A program made the translations under genes and the position numbers. DNA of 59,141 bases from a virus: positions 1 through 59,141 of IMG/VR virus record IMGVR_UViG_3300031851_000029; one strand, 5' to 3'. Every line of letters starts with the position of its first letter. The stretch's first letter is position 1. The notes beneath the pieces were generated by a model. It saw nothing but the letters and a program-made list of their open reading frames with translations. It had not been told where the DNA came from and did not search any database. Below are positions 28,878 to 37,113 of the stretch, one piece after another.

Positions 28878-29675
28878 CTATAGCTGCGTTGTGAGCATCA
28901 TCGCTTGCTGTGGTGACAGGAAGTATGAATTAAGCAGTATCACCTGATAAAGGCTATCTACTACTCCTGCTTTTGAGTTATAAAAGAACTCAACAGGAAG
29001 TGGCTTTGGCCATAAAGTACAATAAGTTACAACTTTTTCTTTAAGAGCATCTTCAACGTCAGTTGAGCCAGTCTCTTGAGCCTTAGCCATTAACTCTTGA
29101 ATCTTCTTCCACTGACCTCGTTTAAGGTGTGTAAAGATATATACATCGCCTTCACCGAAAGCCATTACATGTACAGCATTTTTTCCCAACTGCGCTTTCC
29201 ATCTCTCAATAGTAGCGAGGTTAGGTGCTCCTGGGGTATTAGAAAGTAGCTCCATGATTTGTCCTTTCATGGTGTCTGCACCTTCTACCTCAGCTGCATC
29301 TGCATCTGCGCTGGTAGCTCTAGCATCAAGCTCATTTGCTGCTGCTTCTAATTCTTGATCAAAGTCCATATTTGCTGCTCCTTTGGGCTGACGCTCTGGC
29401 GGAATTTGTGTCCGTAAAGCAGACTTGCTTTGCTGCTTCTTTACTCTTTTTGCCGTGGGCGCTGCTGCCTTCGGCCCTGCAGTTTTTGGTAGAGCCTGCT
29501 GCTCTGCGTTATTTACATCGTATCCACTTTCGACAATTTCATCATTCAAATCTTCTAAATTGGTCAATACATCTTCTGCACTTACAGAAATACTGCTAAG
29601 TGCTTGTACTTGGTCTTGTGAGAGTTCGCCTCCAACGGCGAGAGTCTCACCAACTTGTTTTGCAGAAATTGGCAT
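28878..29675 (-). CDS. Tail assembly chaperone-like protein
   Basis: This is a 265-residue protein with AGGAG before ATG 29675. The first 130 residues are a low-complexity Ala/Gln/Lys linker (a K-R-V-K-K-Q-Q-S-K stretch near residue 80). The C-terminal 120 residues form a folded domain: D-V-Y-I-F-T-H-L-K-R-G-Q-W-K-K-I, then V-V-T-Y-C-T-L-W-P, then S-K-A-G-V-V-D-S-L-Y-Q-V-I-L. That pattern (a basic aromatic strand, C-x-L-W-P, then a helix starting A-G) resembles C-terminal domains of tail assembly chaperones in large myoviruses. It would bind the tape measure and not be part of the finished tail. Confidence 0.55.
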   Translation of the reverse strand: MPISAKQVGETLAVGGELSQDQVQALSSISVSAEDVLTNLEDLNDEIVESGYDVNNAEQQALPKTAGPKAAAPTAKRVKKQQSKSALRTQIPPERQPKGAANMDFDQELEAAANELDARATSADADAAEVEGADTMKGQIMELLSNTPGAPNLATIERWKAQLGKNAVHVMAFGEGDVYIFTHLKRGQWKKIQELMAKAQETGSTDVEDALKEKVVTYCTLWPKPLPVEFFYNSKAGVVDSLYQVILLNSYFLSPQQAMMLTTQL

Positions 29676-29693
29676 TATAATATCTCCTATTGA

Positions 29694-29915
29694 TTATATC
29701 CAGACAATAATGTTGTCTTTAGTATTGTTTATAATATCTTTTATTTCATATGCTGTCAACGTATCGTTGACTCTTGAATTCCCTGAAAGGAAGTTCTTTT
29801 TTATAGCTTTGGTGTCTTGATTAAGTATAACAACTTTTGTTCTATCGGGATAGAAAAAGTTATAATGTCCCACCTCACTTAAATAAACTTTTGTACCTTT
29901 CTCAAGCAACATCAT
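29694..29915 (-). CDS. Small hypothetical protein in the tail module
   Basis: This 73-residue protein begins M-M-L-L-E-K at ATG 29915 behind AGGAG, overlapping the stop of the third tube-like gene (TAATG). It is predicted mixed alpha/beta, with a V-V-I-L-N-Q strand and a C-terminal N-I-I-V-W-I strand. No motif was recognised. The coupling and good ribosome site support it being a real gene, probably a small tail assembly factor. Confidence 0.6.
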   Translation of the reverse strand: MMLLEKGTKVYLSEVGHYNFFYPDRTKVVILNQDTKAIKKNFLSGNSRVNDTLTAYEIKDIINNTKDNIIVWI

Positions 29916-30649
29916 TAATCTCCTACTGATAGTGCTCTTGCGAAAAAACTATACTCTTCTAATATCACATTTTCATCTATCTGTATACCTGAAGACCTAC
30001 TTACAAAAAAAGCACTGTGAAGCTCTACATTGAATTGGTTGGCAAATTCAATTTTAATGTTTGTTGGACCAATAAGAGTCAAGTCAGTATTTCTATATTG
30101 TTGTCCCCCACGTGCAGCAGCCTCAGCTTCCGCTTGAGTCATATTCAATAAGCCAGCCCTATCCCAGTAGTGAGATTGCAATTCAGAAGTAAGAAATTGT
30201 ATATTTTTGTCTATGTCTAATACACCACTGTCTGCAGCTTCATATCCATTTTGTGCTATTCCACCAGTTCCACCAGTTCTCCACAAATCGCCTATATTCC
30301 TTGCGTAAGTAGGTGGGCGCTGATCTCCAGGTGTAATAACTACACCTTCATCATCTACAAGAGCGCTACGTGTGAGCTCCTCTAATGGACTACCACTAGT
30401 ATCTCTACCCATCAGTATAGATTCAAATAAATAATCTGGATCTACTTGGTTGACAACAAGTGTACCTTGTATGATCTTTTGTCCTGGAGCTACAGCGTCA
30501 AACAGACGAGAAGAATAGCCGTATATTGGCTGCATAGAGTCTTGTTCAGTATAAGATATGCCAGCAGCTTCCAACAGTGGTTGACCGTCAACAGTTATGA
30601 AGACGTTAGCACCGCAAAAGTAATCATATGGATAAAAATTAGTAGCCAT
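29915..30649 (-). CDS. Tail tube-like protein, third paralog
   Basis: The 244-residue protein starts at ATG 30649 with AGGA upstream. It has the tube-fold layout seen in the two preceding genes: a short strand with A-G-I-S-Y, then Q-P-I-Y-G-Y-S-S-R-L-F-D-A-V-A, then I-I-Q-G-T-L-V-V-N as the core strand. The C-terminal part has S-S-G-I-Q-I-D-E-N-V-I-L-E-E-Y-S-F-F-A. It is the most diverged of the three. It may form a distinct ring at the tube end or an initiator on the baseplate, but this is inferred. Confidence 0.6.
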   Translation of the reverse strand: MATNFYPYDYFCGANVFITVDGQPLLEAAGISYTEQDSMQPIYGYSSRLFDAVAPGQKIIQGTLVVNQVDPDYLFESILMGRDTSGSPLEELTRSALVDDEGVVITPGDQRPPTYARNIGDLWRTGGTGGIAQNGYEAADSGVLDIDKNIQFLTSELQSHYWDRAGLLNMTQAEAEAAARGGQQYRNTDLTLIGPTNIKIEFANQFNVELHSAFFVSRSSGIQIDENVILEEYSFFARALSVGD

Positions 30650-30655
30650 TATTCA

Positions 30656-31936
30656 CTATCCTACATCATAGCCAGGTGGCCTACCGTTGATAGTTGCTGG
30701 AAGTTCAACACCCTCTTGGCTCTGCGCCTCTCTAATCACTCTTCTGGTAGCTCTAGCCTTACTCAGCCTGGACTTAAGGGCTGTTTCTTGCGCTTTCATA
30801 CCGTCTTTAATGTCCCCACGAACTTGACTAGTCATGCTTTCAGCTTCACCTCTCAACTGAGCAAAGACTTCTGGAGGAAGTTCATCTGGACGGTAAGAAA
30901 GTATAGAGCTTTCGTGAATTGTGCTTAATTGTTTAACATCTTGCGCTACAAACTGTATAACGACTTCTGTCACCATATCGTTTACTGAAGTTGTGATCCC
31001 TTCTGATATTATTTCAATCCCTTCGATCATCATAGTTGCAACTTTAGGAACGTTAAAAGCAACTGAAGAAACTCCAAGATATGGATCTTTCATCGAAAGC
31101 CTTCTGTCTCTTCTTGCTGCTCTGCTTCTTCCTTGTGCGTCTTTTACTATATTGGTTCCGTCTAATACGGGATCAGGCCAATTTGTTTCTGAAGGGTGCT
31201 CCTCTCTAAAAGCCTCTACAGCCTCATTTGCACTAACTGTAAAGTTTACTTTTGACTTTGGAAGCACTTCTGACTGATAACGCAGAATCATGTCAAAAGG
31301 TTTGAGAAGTGTAGATATGCGAGTGTTCCCTGGATAAGTATCCAGAGTACCTGGCTGGCGATAACCGCCTTGGCCTAATGAATCCATGTCTAAAGAAAAG
31401 CTACTATCAGATGGATTAAATTTTGACTGGGGCTGATATGCAAGTTTTCTAAGTGGATGGTCTTCTACGACTAATAGAACCATTGTCCCAGCAATGGTTC
31501 TTACTGACCTTGCAAAGCCTTTAGTTCCTCTATGCCCAAGTGCTCTTACCGGAGCTTTCGGCTCATGTATTGAGATTGAGACAGTTGCAAGACTTTCTAA
31601 ATGAACTGGTGTCCCAGCTCTAATCTTTTCTTCTAATCTGTTTATGTCGCTTTGCAAGGCTTCTATGTAGCGCCTCTCTCCTCCTAGCTCCTGTGGTCCA
31701 GCCATAGTCGTGTCAGTTGATTCTGCCGCAAGTGCTCTGCCAGATCCACTGACAGCGCTCATCTCACTTCCAGCTGCAGTTACTACAGAGTCCGTGTTGA
31801 TCGCCGCAAGTCTGGCCTTCTGTATTCTAAGTTGAGCAATATCGTGTTCACTAGGCGCAGAAGTATGCCCATAGTAAGCGAATGCTGCTACATCTGAACC
31901 TGAAAAAGAGTATCTATTTTGATCGTAGTATGCCAT
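30656..31936 (-). CDS. Tail tube-like protein with N-terminal extension, second paralog
   Basis: I set the start at ATG 31936 (426 residues). The longer frame would need a TTG at 31984, which falls inside the hairpin after the tube gene. Residues 1-110 are Ala/Ser/Glu-rich and helical. From about residue 115 the tube-like core begins: L-A-T-V-S-I-S-I-H-E-P-K-A-P-V, then R-S-V-R-T-I-A-G-T-M-V-L-L-V-V-E-D-H. It ends with G-I-E-I-I-S-E-G-I-T-T-S-V-N-D-M-V-T-E-V. These line up with the 211-residue tube protein, with an insertion of roughly 100 residues between them. It could be a tube-terminal ring or a tube subunit with a decoration domain. Confidence 0.65.
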   Translation of the reverse strand: MAYYDQNRYSFSGSDVAAFAYYGHTSAPSEHDIAQLRIQKARLAAINTDSVVTAAGSEMSAVSGSGRALAAESTDTTMAGPQELGGERRYIEALQSDINRLEEKIRAGTPVHLESLATVSISIHEPKAPVRALGHRGTKGFARSVRTIAGTMVLLVVEDHPLRKLAYQPQSKFNPSDSSFSLDMDSLGQGGYRQPGTLDTYPGNTRISTLLKPFDMILRYQSEVLPKSKVNFTVSANEAVEAFREEHPSETNWPDPVLDGTNIVKDAQGRSRAARRDRRLSMKDPYLGVSSVAFNVPKVATMMIEGIEIISEGITTSVNDMVTEVVIQFVAQDVKQLSTIHESSILSYRPDELPPEVFAQLRGEAESMTSQVRGDIKDGMKAQETALKSRLSKARATRRVIREAQSQEGVELPATINGRPPGYDVG

Positions 31937-31952
31937 GGAAGCCCCAATAGGT

Positions 31953-31986
31953 AGTTGCAGTGGAAGCCTAAACTCCCACTGCAACT
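31953..31986 (-). promoter_or_regulatory. RNA hairpin after the tail tube gene
   Basis: A perfect 11-base-pair inverted repeat (31953-31963 with 31976-31986, 12-base loop) lies in the 63-base gap between the main tube gene and the next start. On the minus-strand transcript no T-run follows the stem, so it is not a classic terminator. It more likely stabilises the 3' end of the tube message or marks a processing site. Confidence 0.6.
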
Positions 31987-31999
31987 TTTAAACTAAATA

Positions 32000-32635
32000 T
32001 TAAGGCGCGCCCATTGATGATCCAGCCGTACTCATGTCCCATTGACCTAACTGCTGCCATGGAAGTATAGTTCTGCAAACGTAAGTCATCTGATTTTCAA
32101 TAACAATATCGTCAATTGAGAAACCAGAACCTTCGTTGAGAATTTCAACACCATAGATACGCATAGTAGCAGCCTTTCCATATTCGTTAGCAGCAACAAT
32201 CGTTACATCGAATGGTGGAAGTTGGTCTACATAAAATGCGCCTCTAACAGTAAAGTTGTCACCGATATCTGCCGCATCGAATGTGACTCCAGCGGGGTCC
32301 GTTAGATCAGCCGTGCTTGAAGCATCGTTTAGATCTGCAGGTGATGAGAAGATCTCATCTTTGTCAGCAAGGAAATTCATATTGGAAAACGGTGTTCCAA
32401 ACAGAATGTGCTGATCGAGTAAAAGGGAAATAAGAGTCCCGGCAATACCACGCTTGCCACGAGAGAAAGAAAGTGGATCAACTCTACCCATAACATATAT
32501 GGGGGCCTTCTCACGCTGTACTGCATAAGAGATAGCCTGGAGCTGACCTACGGTCTCGCCATCGATAACGGCTCTGATATCTACGCCTGAAAAACTTGTA
32601 TAAGTTCTTGATAATTCTAATGCTGTTGTAGCCAT
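32000..32635 (-). CDS. Major tail tube protein
   Basis: This 211-residue protein follows directly after the tail sheath gene, where the tube gene is expected. AGGAG lies before ATG 32635. Characteristic elements are S-G-V-D-I-R-A-V-I-D-G, L-Q-A-I-S-Y-A-V-Q-R-E-K-A-P-I-Y-V-M-G, and R-G-K-R-G-I-A-G-T-L-I. The C-terminal half has M-R-I-Y-G-V-E-I-L-N-E-G-S-G-F-S-I-D-D-I. This is the pattern of tube proteins in large SPO1-like and related myoviruses; stacked hexamers form the DNA channel inside the sheath. The hairpin after it fits a need for high expression. Confidence 0.78.
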   Translation of the reverse strand: MATTALELSRTYTSFSGVDIRAVIDGETVGQLQAISYAVQREKAPIYVMGRVDPLSFSRGKRGIAGTLISLLLDQHILFGTPFSNMNFLADKDEIFSSPADLNDASSTADLTDPAGVTFDAADIGDNFTVRGAFYVDQLPPFDVTIVAANEYGKAATMRIYGVEILNEGSGFSIDDIVIENQMTYVCRTILPWQQLGQWDMSTAGSSMGAP

Positions 32636-32645
32636 GTTCTATCTC

Positions 32646-34703
32646 CTAGCTTGTTAGCTCTGTCTCTTCTGCTGCAAGAGAAGTTTCGATTGTGATTGCC
32701 TCAATAGAGAACGGTGGAATCATTTTCAACTTAATTGTAAGTCTACCCATGATTTTGTCTTGTCTCGTATAAGACATGCTTGCAATAGCACCCTGGTTAA
32801 AGCCGAGTGCCTTTTCTGCCTTCAAGAAGCCGTCAATTGCAGTTTGTAAAGACATAAGTCTAGTACTTGAGAATTCCTTACCAATGTAATTCTTGGCAAT
32901 GTCTCTAATACCATCAATCTGTCTATTAACGGATCTAATTGTTGACAATCTTGTATAGTCTGAATTGGGGTGAGCTGCAGTTCTGCACGAAACAATAATG
33001 AAGCCAACGCCATCTTCTCTTCTAAGTCCACATGTTCTAGCTCTTGCAAGCTGGTTCATTTGTGGGCCTCGGAGCCTGATTGGCGAACTAACCCTTCTAA
33101 CTCTACCATTGATACCAATTGGCTCTTCATTTTGTGGGGTAACAGCAATCTTGCCTGCAAGACTAGCTGAAAACTGTCCACGATAATTAGAGCCACCATT
33201 GTATGAGTTTCTGTGCACTGGGTGCTCATAGCTAAACAATACATGCTTGCCAATATCAACTGGCTTGTCATTAGCATCTAGCAATTCATCTGCATCTCCT
33301 ATACCGTAAACAAAGTTGGTTCCATTTGGCAAAGACTCACCTTTTGTAAGAATGAGACCACCGTAAGCAGCACCATCACCAGAAGTTGAGTCGTCAAGAA
33401 TACCATCTCTGTAACCAGCTTGACCACCAACGAATGTGTGACCAAGCACACCATCGCCACCATCTGCGGATCCGTCAATACCAAGATCTGTTCCAAAGTA
33501 AGTATAAGATGGAAGCTCGCCTGCCCACTCAGCAACAGTCATTCTGTCATAAGCTGCAGGTGGAGAGAAAGAGATAAATCCAAGCATTGACTTCCATACA
33601 GTAGAAGCTCTGTAACAAAAACTAGCAAGCTGGTGAGCATAGCTACATTCTCTTACTTCTGCTTCTGTGGCAGCAGCCCACTTTGTTGCAACGGCAGCAG
33701 GGACAGTGTCACCTGTTAACTGTGCATGAGTCAGTGTATTAGTTGCTAAAGCGGGATCTCCATCATCAAGGAAGTAAGTATAAACTTTTCCTCGATACTG
33801 GTATTGCCACAACCAACCAAGAACATCGTTAGCTGTATCGCCAGCAGTAGGTACTGACGAATAGTCTGGTGTATAAAGAGCAGAACCTGATGCAGTAGAC
33901 CAGTGAGAGAAGTTGTCTTGATCTACGATATTTCGTGAATCGACATAAGTCCCACATGGAATAACATAGTCTCCATCTCTATAGTCAAGCATAGAGTATG
34001 CATGCTCAAGTGCAGCATATCTTTCAAGTAAAGACATTGCCGCACCATCATCGCCAGCAGCAGAACCAAGATAAGTCCAAGTACCGGCTGACCATGTTGG
34101 GACTACCGAAGCAAACGGACCTTCTGTTGAAGCACCTAAAGTACCAACAAGATCTGCAAGCACTGGTGTTAAATCTGGATCATCTGGATTGTTGATATCT
34201 CCAATAGTGAAGGCACCAAGTGCTGCAGTATCTACAACAACACTTAATACTCCAATATCTACGACAAGGATTTCTGAGCTATCATAAGCCCAAGAACCAT
34301 CCTCTCTGTCCCAGAGAAGTATTCTCGGGTCACCAGCTGAATCAGCAGTAACGATAAGAGAGTACCTGTCTAGGATTTGTTCATCTCTATACTCGGGAGT
34401 AATAGAGATAGCTTGCACTCCAGATTCGAGTGCCAAAAAGGCACCCTTTTGACCACCAATACGCATCACTGCAATATTGTCGGATCCTTGAGCAAGCGCC
34501 TCATGAAGAGGCTTCATTATTTCGGCTGTAGCGCCAAATTCTTTTTCTGCAGCAGACACACTACGGACATTGTATAGTCTGTAAGTTAAACCACTGCTTG
34601 CTGAACCAAGAATTATTATTCTTGGCTGTGTCGAAACTGAAGGAGAATGGAATGCACCATCTAAATAAGTGGCTCCAACTCCTGGTATACTTTCGTAAGG
34701 CAT
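32646..34703 (-). CDS. Tail sheath protein
   Basis: This 685-residue protein has a near-perfect ribosome site (AGGAGGTC) before ATG 34703. The N-terminus P-G-V-G-A-T-Y-L-D-G-A is typical of sheath proteins. The C-terminal conserved region is clear: R-L-S-T-I-R-S-V-N-R-Q-I-D-G-I-R-D-I-A, then a final strand region with L-T-I-K-L-K-M-I-P-P-F-S-I-E-A-I. A variable surface insertion occupies the middle. Sheath subunits form the contractile sleeve and hook to neighbours through their N- and C-terminal strands. It is followed by the tube gene, the classic order. Confidence 0.92.
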   Translation of the reverse strand: MPYESIPGVGATYLDGAFHSPSVSTQPRIIILGSASSGLTYRLYNVRSVSAAEKEFGATAEIMKPLHEALAQGSDNIAVMRIGGQKGAFLALESGVQAISITPEYRDEQILDRYSLIVTADSAGDPRILLWDREDGSWAYDSSEILVVDIGVLSVVVDTAALGAFTIGDINNPDDPDLTPVLADLVGTLGASTEGPFASVVPTWSAGTWTYLGSAAGDDGAAMSLLERYAALEHAYSMLDYRDGDYVIPCGTYVDSRNIVDQDNFSHWSTASGSALYTPDYSSVPTAGDTANDVLGWLWQYQYRGKVYTYFLDDGDPALATNTLTHAQLTGDTVPAAVATKWAAATEAEVRECSYAHQLASFCYRASTVWKSMLGFISFSPPAAYDRMTVAEWAGELPSYTYFGTDLGIDGSADGGDGVLGHTFVGGQAGYRDGILDDSTSGDGAAYGGLILTKGESLPNGTNFVYGIGDADELLDANDKPVDIGKHVLFSYEHPVHRNSYNGGSNYRGQFSASLAGKIAVTPQNEEPIGINGRVRRVSSPIRLRGPQMNQLARARTCGLRREDGVGFIIVSCRTAAHPNSDYTRLSTIRSVNRQIDGIRDIAKNYIGKEFSSTRLMSLQTAIDGFLKAEKALGFNQGAIASMSYTRQDKIMGRLTIKLKMIPPFSIEAITIETSLAAEETELTS

Positions 34704-34724
34704 AAGACCTCCTAAAACCTATAA

Positions 34725-35495
34725 TTATAAATTGCGTTTCATTTCAGATTCTGATAAATCAATACCTGCACTGAATTCTATTGTTCTGAGCAACGGTGTT
34801 GCCTTTAATTCGAACTCCCTAAATCTAACAAAAAAGTTGATAGGGCGATATAATAATCTTTGACCTCCAGAGGTCATGTAAGTGTCGGGTCCTCGACCCT
34901 TCCAAAAAAATCTTTCCACTCCCTGGACTTCAAAAGCCCAAGCATGATTTACAAATAACTTTTCCAACCAAAGTGCTCTTTCATTAGCAAGCTTATTTGT
35001 TTTAGCCCAACAAGAGAACTCAATTAAATGGTCTATTGGTCTGGACTCTACTATTACTGCTTTGTTTGGATAGTCTGCGCTTCTTGCTTCATAAGAGTGG
35101 ATACTCTTTCTTTGTGGTCTTCCCGTACCTTTTGTATTCATATTTGCAGGCTCTCTTTTGAGAACCCTAAAGCAAATAACTTCATTACCAAAATCACTAA
35201 TTCTATCTGGTGGATATTCTTCTACCAGCGAAACAGTGCTTTCAGAATTTGTTGCGTCTCTTTCTTGAGCATCTTTAATAATATCAGATGCTATTTCAAA
35301 AAAACGTGTCAAACTCATTGGTGTTGTATTGGGTAAGAATCTACTCGCGTCAAATTCCCAAGGATTTGTAAGCTTAGTAGCTACTTCATACTTATGAGTA
35401 ACTGAGTCACCTTCAACAACAGACACTTGAAAGACTTCTCTTTCATCAAGAAGCTCTTCTGGTACAGTTTCTGTTAGTGTTGTTATTTCAGACAT
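34725..35495 (-). CDS. Tail terminator/completion-like protein
   Basis: This 256-residue protein is coupled to the upstream gene by TAATG. Position just before the sheath fits the tail terminator or neck completion protein of contractile phages. The C-terminal region has F-F-W-K-G-R-G-P-D-T-Y, then Y-R-P-I-N-F-F-V-R-F-R-E-F, a strand-rich pattern. A helix with L-A-N-E-R-A-L-W-L-E-K-L-F precedes it. Family recognition is weak; the call depends mainly on gene order. Confidence 0.55.
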   Translation of the reverse strand: MSEITTLTETVPEELLDEREVFQVSVVEGDSVTHKYEVATKLTNPWEFDASRFLPNTTPMSLTRFFEIASDIIKDAQERDATNSESTVSLVEEYPPDRISDFGNEVICFRVLKREPANMNTKGTGRPQRKSIHSYEARSADYPNKAVIVESRPIDHLIEFSCWAKTNKLANERALWLEKLFVNHAWAFEVQGVERFFWKGRGPDTYMTSGGQRLLYRPINFFVRFREFELKATPLLRTIEFSAGIDLSESEMKRNL

Positions 35496-36070
35496 TACTT
35501 ATCTAGCCTTATTGCGTCATCTTCTCTGCAATGAATAGCGATATATTCAATGCGACCATAATCTGCGCGGTATTTGTTTATAGTTTGTGGTTTATAAATC
35601 GATTCTCTACTATATGGTACTATTATGTCTCCTTCAGTATCAAGTTCTATCTCAACTATCTTATCTCTATAAGAGATAGATGTGTCATACCTAAAGTAGA
35701 AGATTTTTGTATCTACTCTAATCTGACCCGGAAATAGCTGACGAACTCTAGTCGAGAGACCACCATCTGCACCTACATAAGTAGAGTAACACGTTTCTTT
35801 CTTTTCGTCCCAATAGAAACCTTCTCCTAAGCAAAATTTGCAATCAGGATCAGCTTCTTTTGTTAATTCATCTTTACAAACGCAAGCCACTGGCTTGTCA
35901 TCTGAGTCTAACCTAGCTCTTCTTACTAAAACTGTCTTTCCGTGAGGAAGAGAAGTTGGGCCTCCAAAGACTATTTCATCAAATTCAGAACGCAAGTCTA
36001 TTTCCCTACCAGAACTGGAGGGGTTGTTAGTTTGCGATCTATTTGGAAATAATTTTCTTTTGAAAGACAT
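35495..36070 (-). CDS. Head-tail connector protein with cysteine cluster
   Basis: This 191-residue protein overlaps the following start by TAATG. Residues about 63-94 hold five cysteines: C-V-C-K-D-E, then D-C-K-F-C-L-G-E-G-F-Y-W and a further C, arranged like a small zinc knuckle. The C-terminal half is beta-rich. Neck proteins with such C-x-x-C-x-G-x-G segments occur beside the tail terminator in large myoviruses. It probably joins the portal side to the tail tube. Zinc binding is inferred from cysteine spacing alone. Confidence 0.55.
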   Translation of the reverse strand: MSFKRKLFPNRSQTNNPSSSGREIDLRSEFDEIVFGGPTSLPHGKTVLVRRARLDSDDKPVACVCKDELTKEADPDCKFCLGEGFYWDEKKETCYSTYVGADGGLSTRVRQLFPGQIRVDTKIFYFRYDTSISYRDKIVEIELDTEGDIIVPYSRESIYKPQTINKYRADYGRIEYIAIHCREDDAIRLDK

Positions 36071-36075
36071 TCTTA

Positions 36076-37104
36076 TTACTCGTCATCTGGTTCGTTCGAG
36101 CCTATAGGGCGTCGATTAACATAACCAGTTTTAAATTTTCTCTGACTCGTCCTTCTAAGCTTTTTGTTTCCAGCTGGAACTGGATAGTAAAAGTCTACAG
36201 GATTGTGCCAAAGTCTTCCGACTCTACGTCGGTCTGGATCGCGTTTTCCTTTTACGGCTACTTCAGGACTGAACCCTTGGCCAGGAACAATGCTTCCACC
36301 AGCGTTTACAACGCGCCACCACTCATCTCTACTATCTTTAATATCTTTAATAGTAGCTCTTGCATCTGAAGAGTTGGAGATCATTAAATCTCCAAGATTC
36401 TTCTTTTTCCCACCAACGTTTGCAGGTAGCAAGAGTAGTCTGAGCGCCGCGTCGTATATTACAAACTTAACCCTAGCCATAGAAAGCATACTTCCTACTG
36501 GACCATGAGTTATTCTGTCTGCCTCTATAGAAGACCAATGAATCATTAAGCTCAATGTGTCGTCTGGAATACTTTCGACCCAGTTGCCACACTCGAGTCT
36601 CAATAAGTCTGGTGAAGCATAATAAGGGCGATATTGCGTTGAAAAGGTAAGTTGTTCATCTGAAGCTAAAGTGTTACCACTTGTTCCAGCAACTGTATCT
36701 TCTATAATTACTACAATTAAAGTGTTTTTAGCAATATCTTGTATAGATATTACTGGAGGCTCTTCAACTCTAAAATTTAATACAGCATAAACCGTGTTGC
36801 CTGAAACTTGAGAAACCCAGACATCTTGAAATACTCCAGCAGAAGTACTAGAGGGAACAGTGTAGGTTGCTTCATAAAACCCAGTAGATATATTAGCGAC
36901 AGTGACACTTATATCTTCTAGTTCCGATGTATACACTCCAGAATCCACTTCAGCAGCTATTGTTGCGCTATCTACAGAGCTTGAGCCAGGGTATACGTGG
37001 CATTCTGGTGCAGAGTCTGCATCTATGAATTCACCACAAGCATCTCTGAGGGTCATTCTCAATGTGACCGAATCTCCAGGATTAACACAAGCTCTAGTAG
37101 ACAT
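36076..37104 (-). CDS. Neck/head-completion protein with N-terminal Ig-like domain
   Basis: The 342-residue protein has AAGG before ATG 37104. Residues 1-115 look like an Ig-like sandwich: P-G-D-S-V-T-L-R-M-T-L-R-D, then G-F-Y-E-A-T-Y-T-V-P and a closing strand A-V-L-N-F-R-V. The C-terminal 200 residues are helical and basic, with an R-D-E-W-W-R motif and a very basic tail. Head-tail connectors often have such helical cores. I infer that the core binds the portal or neck and the Ig domain is displayed outward. Confidence 0.6.
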   Translation of the reverse strand: MSTRACVNPGDSVTLRMTLRDACGEFIDADSAPECHVYPGSSSVDSATIAAEVDSGVYTSELEDISVTVANISTGFYEATYTVPSSTSAGVFQDVWVSQVSGNTVYAVLNFRVEEPPVISIQDIAKNTLIVVIIEDTVAGTSGNTLASDEQLTFSTQYRPYYASPDLLRLECGNWVESIPDDTLSLMIHWSSIEADRITHGPVGSMLSMARVKFVIYDAALRLLLLPANVGGKKKNLGDLMISNSSDARATIKDIKDSRDEWWRVVNAGGSIVPGQGFSPEVAVKGKRDPDRRRVGRLWHNPVDFYYPVPAGNKKLRRTSQRKFKTGYVNRRPIGSNEPDDE

Positions 37105-37113
37105 TTCTTTACC

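Noticed and set aside
28870-28890. Minus-one frameshift joining the two chaperone-position genes
   Set aside because: The frames share only about 20 bases before the stop, and no slippery heptamer is visible there; the second gene has its own ATG.
30656-31984. TTG start for the second tube paralog
   Set aside because: It lies inside the perfect hairpin after the tube gene; ATG 31936 gives a typical start.
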